Of a DNA stretch of 29,184 nt, positions 7,114 to 13,426 are shown piece by piece. This DNA is from a virus: positions 1-29,184 of the IMG/VR virus record IMGVR_UViG_3300035698_018036; one strand, written 5' to 3'. Under the pieces are notes generated by a model that worked only from the letters and a program-made list of their open reading frames with translations, was not told the origin of the DNA and did not search any database. Each line of letters begins with the position of its first letter. Position 1 is the stretch's first letter. The translations under genes were made by a program, and so were the position numbers.

Positions 7114-8442
7114 ATGAGCAATATGGAATTACGTGATTTTTGGGAATCAAAAGATGCACATAGAATAGTTCAAAGCGATCCATCATCAGATTCAGAAGTC
7201 GACGGTAAAATTATTTTAGCTAAAGCGCGTGGACCGGCTTTTTTCCCTGACTCTGAAAGCGGTAACGGCGTATATTATTCTAGACAAGCGTGGGAGAATG
7301 CAATAAATCATCCTGATTTCGTTAAAAAATTAGATGAAAGGTTGATACTTGGTTCAATTGGTCACGATATTGTCATGGATGATATAAGCGTTCGGGATTC
7401 AAAATTTTCGCATGTTCTCACTAATGTTTTTATTGATGAAAGCAATGTTGGCCAAGCTGAATATCTTATATTTAACACGCCCCCAGGCCAAGCATTAAAC
7501 ATGCTACTTCGAGCCAAAAGTAAAATTAAAGTATCAACAAAAGCCAAAGGTCGAACACTAGCAGATGTATCTGTTCGGCGTGAGGTAGATCCTGATTTGT
7601 TCTTTTTAGAACGAATAGACTTTGTACTAGATCCTGGATACCCGCACGCTGGGGCAGATTTGGTAGAAGCGCTTCTCAATCATGAGAAAAATGTATTAAC
7701 TGAGGAAGAAACTATGACGAATGCTGCGACTGAAAAGTTGATCCAGGTTCAAGAAGCACGAATTTTGGAACTAAGCAACGAGAAAAAAATCACTAGCGAT
7801 ATTGCAGAGAGTATGACTTCAGAAGTCGATGCTATTCGCAGGTCTGCTAAATATAACGACGACAGAATTGCTGCACTTGAGCTTGAGCTGAAGAAGGCGT
7901 ATGACAGTTTAAGTGAATATAAGACAACTATTTCAGATCAAATGGATGCCTACGCTAAACTTGGCGCTGTTTCTGAAATTTACGAATCAATGGAAAAGTC
8001 ATCTAAACTAGCTGATGAGCATGAAGTTTTAAAATGTGAATACAAGCAAGTGCTTGAAGCTTCAGTGTCACTTGAAGAAGCACTTTTTGCTTATCAAGAA
8101 TTTGGTACTGTTTTAGATATTAATGAAATGCTTAAAGCAGCAGATTTGTTAGCTGACAATCATATTGATATTCAAATTAAAGAGTTATCTGAATCATCTA
8201 AAGTATCAAACAATTCATTGATGATGTTAAAAGAAAAAGGTTTGTCTTTAGATGAAATTAAAGAGTTTGCCGAGTCTGTTACTATTAAAGCACCGCGAGA
8301 TGGAAACGAAGACTTTAGTGAAAAGGCATCATCTAAAAATATTTTTTCAAGAGCCAATTCAAAAGATGAAGAGCCTCGACAAATTAATGAATCGAAAAAA
8401 ATATCATCTCTAGCCAGCAAGTTACTCAGTTGCGCTAAGTAA
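7114..8442 (+). CDS. Prohead protease fused to scaffold
   Basis: A 442-residue protein with two parts. Residues ~30-190 look like a T4 gp21-type prohead protease: GSIGHD with His84, then KVSTKAKG with Ser141, and the ending FVLDPGYPHAG. From memory the catalytic pair of T4 gp21 is at very similar spacing (His85/Ser140). Residues ~200-410 are a long acidic coiled coil (repeated LELELKKAYDSL-like heptads) typical of capsid scaffolds, then a Ser/Lys-rich tail. The protease would cut scaffold and capsid precursor and itself during maturation. T4 encodes protease and scaffold separately; here they are one frame, as in lambda C/Nu3. A strong internal start at 7714 probably yields free scaffold. AAGAGG before ATG 7114. 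Confidence 0.8.
   Translation: MSNMELRDFWESKDAHRIVQSDPSSDSEVDGKIILAKARGPAFFPDSESGNGVYYSRQAWENAINHPDFVKKLDERLILGSIGHDIVMDDISVRDSKFSHVLTNVFIDESNVGQAEYLIFNTPPGQALNMLLRAKSKIKVSTKAKGRTLADVSVRREVDPDLFFLERIDFVLDPGYPHAGADLVEALLNHEKNVLTEEETMTNAATEKLIQVQEARILELSNEKKITSDIAESMTSEVDAIRRSAKYNDDRIAALELELKKAYDSLSEYKTTISDQMDAYAKLGAVSEIYESMEKSSKLADEHEVLKCEYKQVLEASVSLEEALFAYQEFGTVLDINEMLKAADLLADNHIDIQIKELSESSKVSNNSLMMLKEKGLSLDEIKEFAESVTIKAPRDGNEDFSEKASSKNIFSRANSKDEEPRQINESKKISSLASKLLSCAK
7702..7716 (+). promoter_or_regulatory. Internal ribosome binding site and start for nested scaffold
   Basis: GAGGAAG followed after five bases by ATG, in frame at the domain boundary of the protease-scaffold gene. Confidence 0.6.
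7714..8442 (+). CDS. Nested in-frame scaffold protein from internal start
   Basis: Predicted 242-residue scaffold translated from ATG 7714 in the same frame as the protease (codon 201 of the long product). GAGGAAG at 7702-7708 sits five bases ahead, a strong and unusual Shine-Dalgarno inside a coding region. The start lies exactly at the junction between the protease domain and the coiled coil, as expected if free scaffold is made in excess over the fused form. Lambda (C/Nu3) and related phages use this arrangement. Seen: site and boundary. Inferred: that it is used. Confidence 0.6.
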   Translation: MTNAATEKLIQVQEARILELSNEKKITSDIAESMTSEVDAIRRSAKYNDDRIAALELELKKAYDSLSEYKTTISDQMDAYAKLGAVSEIYESMEKSSKLADEHEVLKCEYKQVLEASVSLEEALFAYQEFGTVLDINEMLKAADLLADNHIDIQIKELSESSKVSNNSLMMLKEKGLSLDEIKEFAESVTIKAPRDGNEDFSEKASSKNIFSRANSKDEEPRQINESKKISSLASKLLSCAK

Positions 8443-8448
8443 CTGAGT
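8424..8448 (+). other. Stem-loop spanning the scaffold stop, upstream of the capsid gene
   Basis: ACTCAGTT (8424-8431) and AACTGAGT (8441-8448) form a perfect 8-bp stem with a 9-base loop containing the last codons; the stop codon is at its base. No T run follows, so this is not a standard terminator. It could be an RNA processing or stability element at the 5' side of the capsid message. Confidence 0.45.
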
Positions 8449-8507
8449 GCATTAAAACACTATTTAGCATTGCTGGATAGTTGAATTTTTATCTTAAGGA
8501 ACGAAAC

Positions 8508-9908
8508 ATGAACAAAGCTATGATTGATTTAAAAAAAGATGGCGCTGACTCTATCGCCAATTTTTACGTTGAAAAATTCCCAGAGCAAATGGAAGCCTAT
8601 CAAGAATCAAGCATTATTGCTCGAATTGGTGATGGTATTTCTGCTCATGAAATAATGGCTATGGGTCAACAACTTGACCAGTTTAATAGCTATATGGAAT
8701 TTTCTGAAACTCAAGGTACACTTTCATCTTTGGGTGCTATCCCGCGTATTGCACTTGATGTTATCACTGCATCTGTAGGCGCTTCTATTTTGCCTTTAGT
8801 TACTTCAATTCAGCCGATTGAGGAAGAGCATGGCATTGTTTGGTTTAAGCAAATACGAGCAGCACAAGCCTCTGGTGGCTATACTGCTGGTCAAGTTATT
8901 AGAGACCCTTTGACTTTAGATGTGCCTGGTAACGGAACTTTAGGAACTCAGCGCAAGCAAGAAGTGTTAGTTGTAACAACTACTGATCTTACTTTATCTT
9001 ATGCCGGTACTACTGCTTTTTCACCGATTCGCCCGTACATGGTTGAATTATATATTCCAGGCGTTGGCGCTGGCAAAGATGACGGCGGCGGAAAAATTCT
9101 AGGTTTTGGTTTTAGCGGCACTATTAATTATGAAACTGGCGCTTATTCAATCACTTTTGCTGCTAACCCTGGCGCAGATAAATCAATCTCTGTAATTTAC
9201 GACACAGACATTGATGCATTGCAAGAACTTGAAAAAATTGAAGCTGGCTTAGTCTCTAAAGATATTAGAGCTGAAATATTCGCCCTAGCTGCAGACACTG
9301 GCGCATTTACTAATTTCGCATTTAGTAAGCGTTTTGGTCGTAGTGCTCTTGATGAAGTTGCAACTGATTTACAAACTGAAATTACAAACACTTTAAACAT
9401 TAAGGCTATTAAAATGCTTTATGATAATGCTGTGGGTAACACGAATTGGAATCAAACGCCACTAACAGCAATTTCTTATGCTGAACACAAACTTACTTTT
9501 GTTGATGCAATTGCTGATGCTGAAGCAGTACTTCACGCTAATTCTGGACAAAACACTGTAAACAGAATTATTGCTGGTAAAACTGCTGCGGCTCGTCTAC
9601 GGGGTATGCCTGAGTTTTCGCCGAATCTTGGCGCTGCTGCAAGCACCGTTTCATTATTTGGTAGTTACGATAACATTCCAGTTACTCGGGCTACAGGCGT
9701 TGTTGCTGACAATGAAATTCTTATGATTAGCAATCCAAACAACTACTTTAATGCGCCAGTTGCTTACTCTCCTTTTATGCCATTAATGGTGACTAACACT
9801 GTGCAATCAGCCAGCAACCCTTTCCGTAACACAACAGCAGTTGGTGTTTGGGCTGGTATGACTTCATTAAATGCAGGTCTAGTTACTAAGTTGACTATCA
9901 CAAGTTAA
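8508..9908 (+). CDS. Major capsid protein
   Basis: A 467-residue protein directly after protease/scaffold, the usual place of the major capsid protein. I start it at ATG 8508, eight bases after AAGGA; the in-frame ATG at 8481 has no such site. The segment ALDVITASVGASILPLVTSIQPIEEEHGIVWF resembles the T4 gp23-type E-loop/N-domain region with QP...G.(I/V). The C-terminus is rich in small residues and shows a typical late P-domain pattern (NPFRNTTAVGVW). Codon use is noticeably more GC-rich and regular than its neighbours, as often in highly expressed genes. HK97 fold is assumed from family. The protease may remove an N-terminal segment; I cannot assign the cut site. Confidence 0.87.
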   Translation: MNKAMIDLKKDGADSIANFYVEKFPEQMEAYQESSIIARIGDGISAHEIMAMGQQLDQFNSYMEFSETQGTLSSLGAIPRIALDVITASVGASILPLVTSIQPIEEEHGIVWFKQIRAAQASGGYTAGQVIRDPLTLDVPGNGTLGTQRKQEVLVVTTTDLTLSYAGTTAFSPIRPYMVELYIPGVGAGKDDGGGKILGFGFSGTINYETGAYSITFAANPGADKSISVIYDTDIDALQELEKIEAGLVSKDIRAEIFALAADTGAFTNFAFSKRFGRSALDEVATDLQTEITNTLNIKAIKMLYDNAVGNTNWNQTPLTAISYAEHKLTFVDAIADAEAVLHANSGQNTVNRIIAGKTAAARLRGMPEFSPNLGAAASTVSLFGSYDNIPVTRATGVVADNEILMISNPNNYFNAPVAYSPFMPLMVTNTVQSASNPFRNTTAVGVWAGMTSLNAGLVTKLTITS

Positions 9909-9923
9909 TTTCATGATTAGAGT

Positions 9924-9955
9924 CTGGGGGCGCTTGCTCTCAGCTCATTTATTTA
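9924..9955 (+). terminator. Stem-loop after the capsid gene, probable terminator or attenuator
   Basis: CTGGGGGC (9924-9931), loop GCTT, GCTCTCAG (9936-9943): an 8-bp stem with two G-U pairs, followed by the T-rich CTCATTTATTTATT. It lies 15 bases after the capsid stop. Partial readthrough would let the downstream head-completion genes be made in lower amount. The stem contains one copy of GGGGGCG. Confidence 0.55.
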
Positions 9956-9968
9956 TTGGAGAATACGA

Positions 9969-10475
9969 ATGTCTAAAGTGACGTTTACAAATATCAGCGA
10001 CAAAGTGAGTATTTCTTTGTCACGTGTACTTGTTAAAGAAAAGCTCGATTTAAAACCTAGGCAAACACAAAAATTTGAGCCATCAGAATTAGCTAAAGAT
10101 TATAAAAAAGTGGTCGCGTCTTTTGCTGCTATATTGAAAGTTGATTATGGTTCTAAATCGAAAGAAGTTGCACAAGAATCGGTTCCATCCGTTCAAGTTG
10201 TTATTGATAAAGAATCTGAGTTAGTATCAGTTATTGATACAGAAGCTGAAAATATCAATCAAGATGAACTTGTACCTGGTGTTAATACATTGCGTGAAAA
10301 GGTTGACTTTGTGCCAGAAGAATTAGCTGAATCAGACAAAGAGAATATCTTGACTGAAAAAGGCTTAAAATCGAAAAGTAGAAGTGATCTTAAAAAGATT
10401 GCTGTCAATCTAAAGATCGAAACTAAAGGCACGACTGATGACATAATCAAACGAATATTAGCATCTCAGGAATAA
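9969..10475 (+). CDS. Unknown protein with C-terminal SAP/HeH-like domain
   Basis: A 168-residue protein following the capsid gene. Residues ~1-60 look like a small beta domain (VTFTNISDKVSISLSRVLV...). The middle (~60-135) is an acidic, low-complexity linker. The last ~35 residues (KSRSDLKKIAVNLKIETKGTTDDIIKRIL) have the two-helix pattern of HeH/SAP-type domains, often a DNA-binding or interaction motif. The N-terminal part resembles the 61-residue product at 13212. GGAG before ATG. Function unknown; the place next to the capsid gene suggests a capsid or head-completion component. Confidence 0.6.
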   Translation: MSKVTFTNISDKVSISLSRVLVKEKLDLKPRQTQKFEPSELAKDYKKVVASFAAILKVDYGSKSKEVAQESVPSVQVVIDKESELVSVIDTEAENINQDELVPGVNTLREKVDFVPEELAESDKENILTEKGLKSKSRSDLKKIAVNLKIETKGTTDDIIKRILASQE

Positions 10476-10485
10476 AAGGTAGCAC

Positions 10486-11022
10486 ATGAAGTTACGCGAT
10501 TTGATTGACAGCACGAGACAAATTAGAGTTAGACAATATCCGACAAGTAAGGTTGGCAGCATTGAGTTTAAATATGTTGCTCGATCTAAGATGTTTTATA
10601 TTTATTCTAAAGCGTTTCCTCTTGATAAATCGTCACGTCGTTTTGTGTATCCTATTTTGCTGGTTTTTAAAGGTGTCTCATCAAGTGATAATCAAAACAA
10701 AAAACACCCAATTCCATACTCAGGTGATGGTGTTAATGTTGATCGATATATTGAAAAATTAACTGTCAATATGGATGTCATGGTTAGATGCAGATGCGAA
10801 GATTATTATTTTATGTGGCAATATTGGAATAAAGGCGTTAAGTCTTTGATTGGTGCTCACAAAAAATATGTGAGAAAAACCACAACTTATCCAGTTAAAA
10901 ACCCGCTGCAGCATCCAGGCTTGTGCAAGCATCAATTAGCAGCAGTTAAGTTGCTTATGGATAATAACATTATTGTAAAAAACGTTAAGGTGAATCAATA
11001 TGTCAATAGAATCAAAAGATGA
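10486..11022 (+). CDS. SWIM-type zinc-finger protein in the head-completion block
   Basis: A 178-residue protein with a CxC...CxH signature: Cys102, Cys104 (RCRCEDYYF), then Cys147 and His149 (NPLQHPGLCKHQLAAVKLL). This is the SWIM zinc-finger pattern (CxCx(n)CxH), known from other systems to bind DNA or proteins. The first ~100 residues are beta-rich and include no known catalytic motif. PG.CKH-bearing proteins of this type occur in structural gene clusters of other phages, but I know no assigned function. AAGG lies before the ATG; its end overlaps the next gene by 23 bases. Confidence 0.65.
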   Translation: MKLRDLIDSTRQIRVRQYPTSKVGSIEFKYVARSKMFYIYSKAFPLDKSSRRFVYPILLVFKGVSSSDNQNKKHPIPYSGDGVNVDRYIEKLTVNMDVMVRCRCEDYYFMWQYWNKGVKSLIGAHKKYVRKTTTYPVKNPLQHPGLCKHQLAAVKLLMDNNIIVKNVKVNQYVNRIKR

Positions 11023-11284
11023 TAGTCTCGTGGATATTCTCGAAGCTGTCGGTAAGATAAAAAAGTTTATAGCTGTAAGAGATGGCCGTAAACAAGTCGT
11101 AGCAAAGAAACAATATACAACTGAATGTAGACCTGGCTATAAGAGAGATAGATTAACTGGCGCGTGTGTACGCATGTCTGCTGAAGAACGACAGAACAGA
11201 AGCAAGGCGGCTAAAAAAGTGCAGAACAAATCTGCAACTAAACGCAAAAGATCAATCTCGATTAAAAGACGGAATGGTGCATAA
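11000..11284 (+). CDS. Small basic protein with C-x(12)-C motif, probable virion component
   Basis: A 94-residue, very basic protein. The N-terminal 40 residues are helical and mixed in charge; then TECRPGYKRDRLTGACVRMSAEE, with two cysteines framing a turn; then a Lys/Arg/Ala-rich tail (KAAKKVQNKSATKRKR). Small basic proteins with a C.pG.....(G).CV(R/K)MS motif are widespread next to capsid genes of large phages and are probably structural, perhaps contacting DNA. AAGGTG lies seven bases before the ATG, inside the preceding gene. No experimental role is known to me. Confidence 0.6.
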   Translation: MSIESKDDSLVDILEAVGKIKKFIAVRDGRKQVVAKKQYTTECRPGYKRDRLTGACVRMSAEERQNRSKAAKKVQNKSATKRKRSISIKRRNGA

Positions 11285-11286
11285 AT

Positions 11287-11895
11287 ATGCCGTTGACCAG
11301 ACAAGACATAATTGATTACGCCATGTTGCATTCTGGTCAATGGCTGTCCGGATTTGAATCTACATTTTTGACCAACTCCATGGTTGATATGATAATACGA
11401 CGTGAAGTTAGCGTTTATAGTAAGCATAGGCCAACCAAAAAAACCGAAGGATTTAGGCTTTACAACGGAAAATCATTTGCTAATGAATCTCATACTCCTG
11501 TGCAAATTTTTGAAATAAGAGGCAGAAATACGCCCAGTGCTTTAATGACAGGCATGGCTTCAAGTTGGGGTTTAGTGCCATCGGTTTATTGGCGTTATGA
11601 CAATCCTGTTTTAAGTTTTTCGTTAACATCTGACGTTTATCAAGTTGGTTATTTTTATACTCCAAAATATGTAGACGGTGTTATCGAAGAGTTTGATATT
11701 ACTGAAGAGCGTTTTTTGGATATGGTGACTGGAAAGTTTATGTCAACAATAGGTCGATCACGTCGAGCATTTAAAATTACAGAATTACCAATTGACTTTG
11801 ACTTTGATTATCTTATACAAGATGGTGATGCTTTGTATGCAGAAGCAAAAGAAGCTATTCAAGAAGGAAGTGACTTTTGGCTAGCTATATTTTGA
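11287..11895 (+). CDS. Probable head-tail connector / neck protein
   Basis: A 202-residue protein in the head-completion block. It starts with a short helical segment (LTRQDIIDYAMLHSGQW), passes through a beta-rich central part, and ends with a helical acidic tail (EERFLDMVTGKFMSTIGRSRRAF..., ALYAEAKEAI). This layout, with a helical N-terminus and a C-terminal helix following an FD..-(I/L)..-D pattern, resembles connector/adaptor proteins of contractile-tailed phages. I recognise no specific family. The next gene begins eight bases later behind GAGGGG. Confidence 0.45.
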   Translation: MPLTRQDIIDYAMLHSGQWLSGFESTFLTNSMVDMIIRREVSVYSKHRPTKKTEGFRLYNGKSFANESHTPVQIFEIRGRNTPSALMTGMASSWGLVPSVYWRYDNPVLSFSLTSDVYQVGYFYTPKYVDGVIEEFDITEERFLDMVTGKFMSTIGRSRRAFKITELPIDFDFDYLIQDGDALYAEAKEAIQEGSDFWLAIF

Positions 11896-11903
11896 GGGGT
11901 TGA

Positions 11904-12479
11904 ATGGAATACTACAGCCCAGTTTTAAAAAAGCTAACAGACGTTGGCATTGCTCTTAATACAAGGCTTTACGGAATTGAGTGTAAAATCTATTATCCTG
12001 TTAGTGTTGGCCATTATTCCGGTCAACATGATGATATTGAATTTCGTTCTGATCCAGATTTAATAGAACGGCTGCTAATACCGCAAATTTATCAAATAAA
12101 AAGAACACCACAAGGCGGAATTAACGACATGCTTTATGATGAAAATATGTCTTTATACATAAGTCGTGAATTTGTATTGCCACATTTGAGTAAGATAGTT
12201 GTTATTTCTGCTGCGAGCGGCACAATGCAGTTTTTAGTGACTGAGATGGACTCTGTTACAACTATTCAAGACACGCTGTATAAAGCTGTAACAATCGTGC
12301 CATTTTTAAGTTACAGAAACAATGATGATGAGGCTAACATTATATCTGACAATTTATCACAAGAATTTTTAGATGAAATAGATGATATTGATTCAACAAT
12401 AGATCGTTCAGTAGCAATTGGCGATCCTAAAGATGTCGCCCCCGACGATAGAAAGTTTTTCTTTAGGGAAATTAAATAA
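11904..12479 (+). CDS. Probable head-closure / neck protein
   Basis: A 191-residue protein. The sequence is beta-rich from ~20 to ~140 (LYGIECKIYYPVS, YISREFVLPHLSKIVVISAASGTMQFLVTEMD), then a very acidic C-terminus (~140-175). Head-closure proteins are small beta-barrels of this kind, so I suggest this role from position and composition; no motif proves it. GAGGGG is four bases before ATG 11904. The stop overlaps the start of the following gene (TAATG). It carries one copy of the GGGGGCG motif on the minus strand (12437-12443). Confidence 0.45.
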   Translation: MEYYSPVLKKLTDVGIALNTRLYGIECKIYYPVSVGHYSGQHDDIEFRSDPDLIERLLIPQIYQIKRTPQGGINDMLYDENMSLYISREFVLPHLSKIVVISAASGTMQFLVTEMDSVTTIQDTLYKAVTIVPFLSYRNNDDEANIISDNLSQEFLDEIDDIDSTIDRSVAIGDPKDVAPDDRKFFFREIK

Positions 12480-13198
12480 TGATATCTAAGGTTCAAAAAG
12501 CAACGTTCATGTTTTTGTCTGAATTATTTAAAATGCACGGTGTGCCTGTAGAATTTCAATACGATGAAGATTTGGATGTTATTAATGAATTTAGGAAGTC
12601 AACACAGCTCAGAATTAAAAACAAAGACACTTTTAATGATGTCGTTGATAAATACGATGCTAATAATAAGAAATACATGTCAAATTTGGCTCTTTTTAAT
12701 AGAACGCCAATTTCAAGAAACCCTTTGATCGGCAATAATTTAAGCTTAGAAGTTTTTTGTAAAGAATTTAACTCTCTGTATGATATTGAAATGAGAAATG
12801 CTTTGTTTGGTCAAGTGACCTTTGAAGTGAAAATATTATTTGATTCAAGTGATGCATCTGACATTATTGAAATGCTTTATGTTAATAAATTAGAAAGTAA
12901 ACAGCGTTCAATTAAAGTAACTTATGATCTTGGTTCAGAAATAGAAAGTATTGAAGATGTTAATTACGATTTATTATTTTCAGGAATAAATGGCTTAGGC
13001 GCTCTAAATTCGTCTAATCTAAGATACATGGACTTTTCTGTAACAGTATCAGGATTGTTCTTCAGTCAATTCTATAGAAGAAATCAGCTTTTAGAGTTGA
13101 TAGACGTAGAGTTACACGTTTTTAGTCCAATGACAGAGATGTCGGTAGACAGTTCTACTGAAGATACTTTGATTTGGGAAAAAACTTTTATAAACTAA
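12479..13198 (+). CDS. Probable tail completion / terminator protein
   Basis: A 239-residue protein located just upstream of the sheath gene, where tail terminator or completion proteins usually lie. An N-terminal helix is followed by mixed alpha/beta sequence; the last third has MDFSVTVSGLFFSQFYRRNQLLELIDVELHVF, a beta-strand pattern with a hydrophobic core like tail terminator/tube-related folds. Function not provable from sequence. Start ATG 12479 overlaps the previous stop. A small gene and the sheath follow. Confidence 0.45.
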   Translation: MISKVQKATFMFLSELFKMHGVPVEFQYDEDLDVINEFRKSTQLRIKNKDTFNDVVDKYDANNKKYMSNLALFNRTPISRNPLIGNNLSLEVFCKEFNSLYDIEMRNALFGQVTFEVKILFDSSDASDIIEMLYVNKLESKQRSIKVTYDLGSEIESIEDVNYDLLFSGINGLGALNSSNLRYMDFSVTVSGLFFSQFYRRNQLLELIDVELHVFSPMTEMSVDSSTEDTLIWEKTFIN

Positions 13199-13211
13199 TG
13201 AGGTAATTATC

Positions 13212-13397
13212 ATGAAAGTAAAGATTCTCAACCGAACTAAATTCACACAGTATGTTGATTTAGATGGCTCTGGAAATGTTGACTTAACAGTTGTAGTTGG
13301 GCCTTCTGCATCAGCATTTGTAGAAGTGGGAAGTGAGTCACAGTTTCTTAAATTGTCTAAGCAGTTTAAAGATATTTTGGTTCTTAGAAAGCAATAA
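13212..13397 (+). CDS. Small beta-domain protein upstream of sheath
   Basis: A 61-residue protein with GAGG before its ATG. The sequence (MKVKILNRTKFTQYVDLDGSGN..., VVVGPSASAFVEVGS) suggests a small beta-sandwich like the tiny accessory proteins (DUF2635-like) found before sheath genes in other contractile-tail phages. It resembles the N-terminal ~60 residues of the product at 9969. No enzymatic motif. Probably a virion accessory protein. Confidence 0.55.
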   Translation: MKVKILNRTKFTQYVDLDGSGNVDLTVVVGPSASAFVEVGSESQFLKLSKQFKDILVLRKQ

Positions 13398-13426
13398 TTA
13401 TCGCTTAATTTATCAAGGATTTTATT

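Noticed and set aside
8481-8507. Earlier start for the capsid protein
   Set aside because: AAGGA falls inside this stretch and is spaced correctly for ATG 8508.
10505-10762. Overlapping + strand frame inside the SWIM-protein gene
   Set aside because: No Shine-Dalgarno, hydrophobic low-complexity translation, and the other frame has the zinc motif and an RBS.
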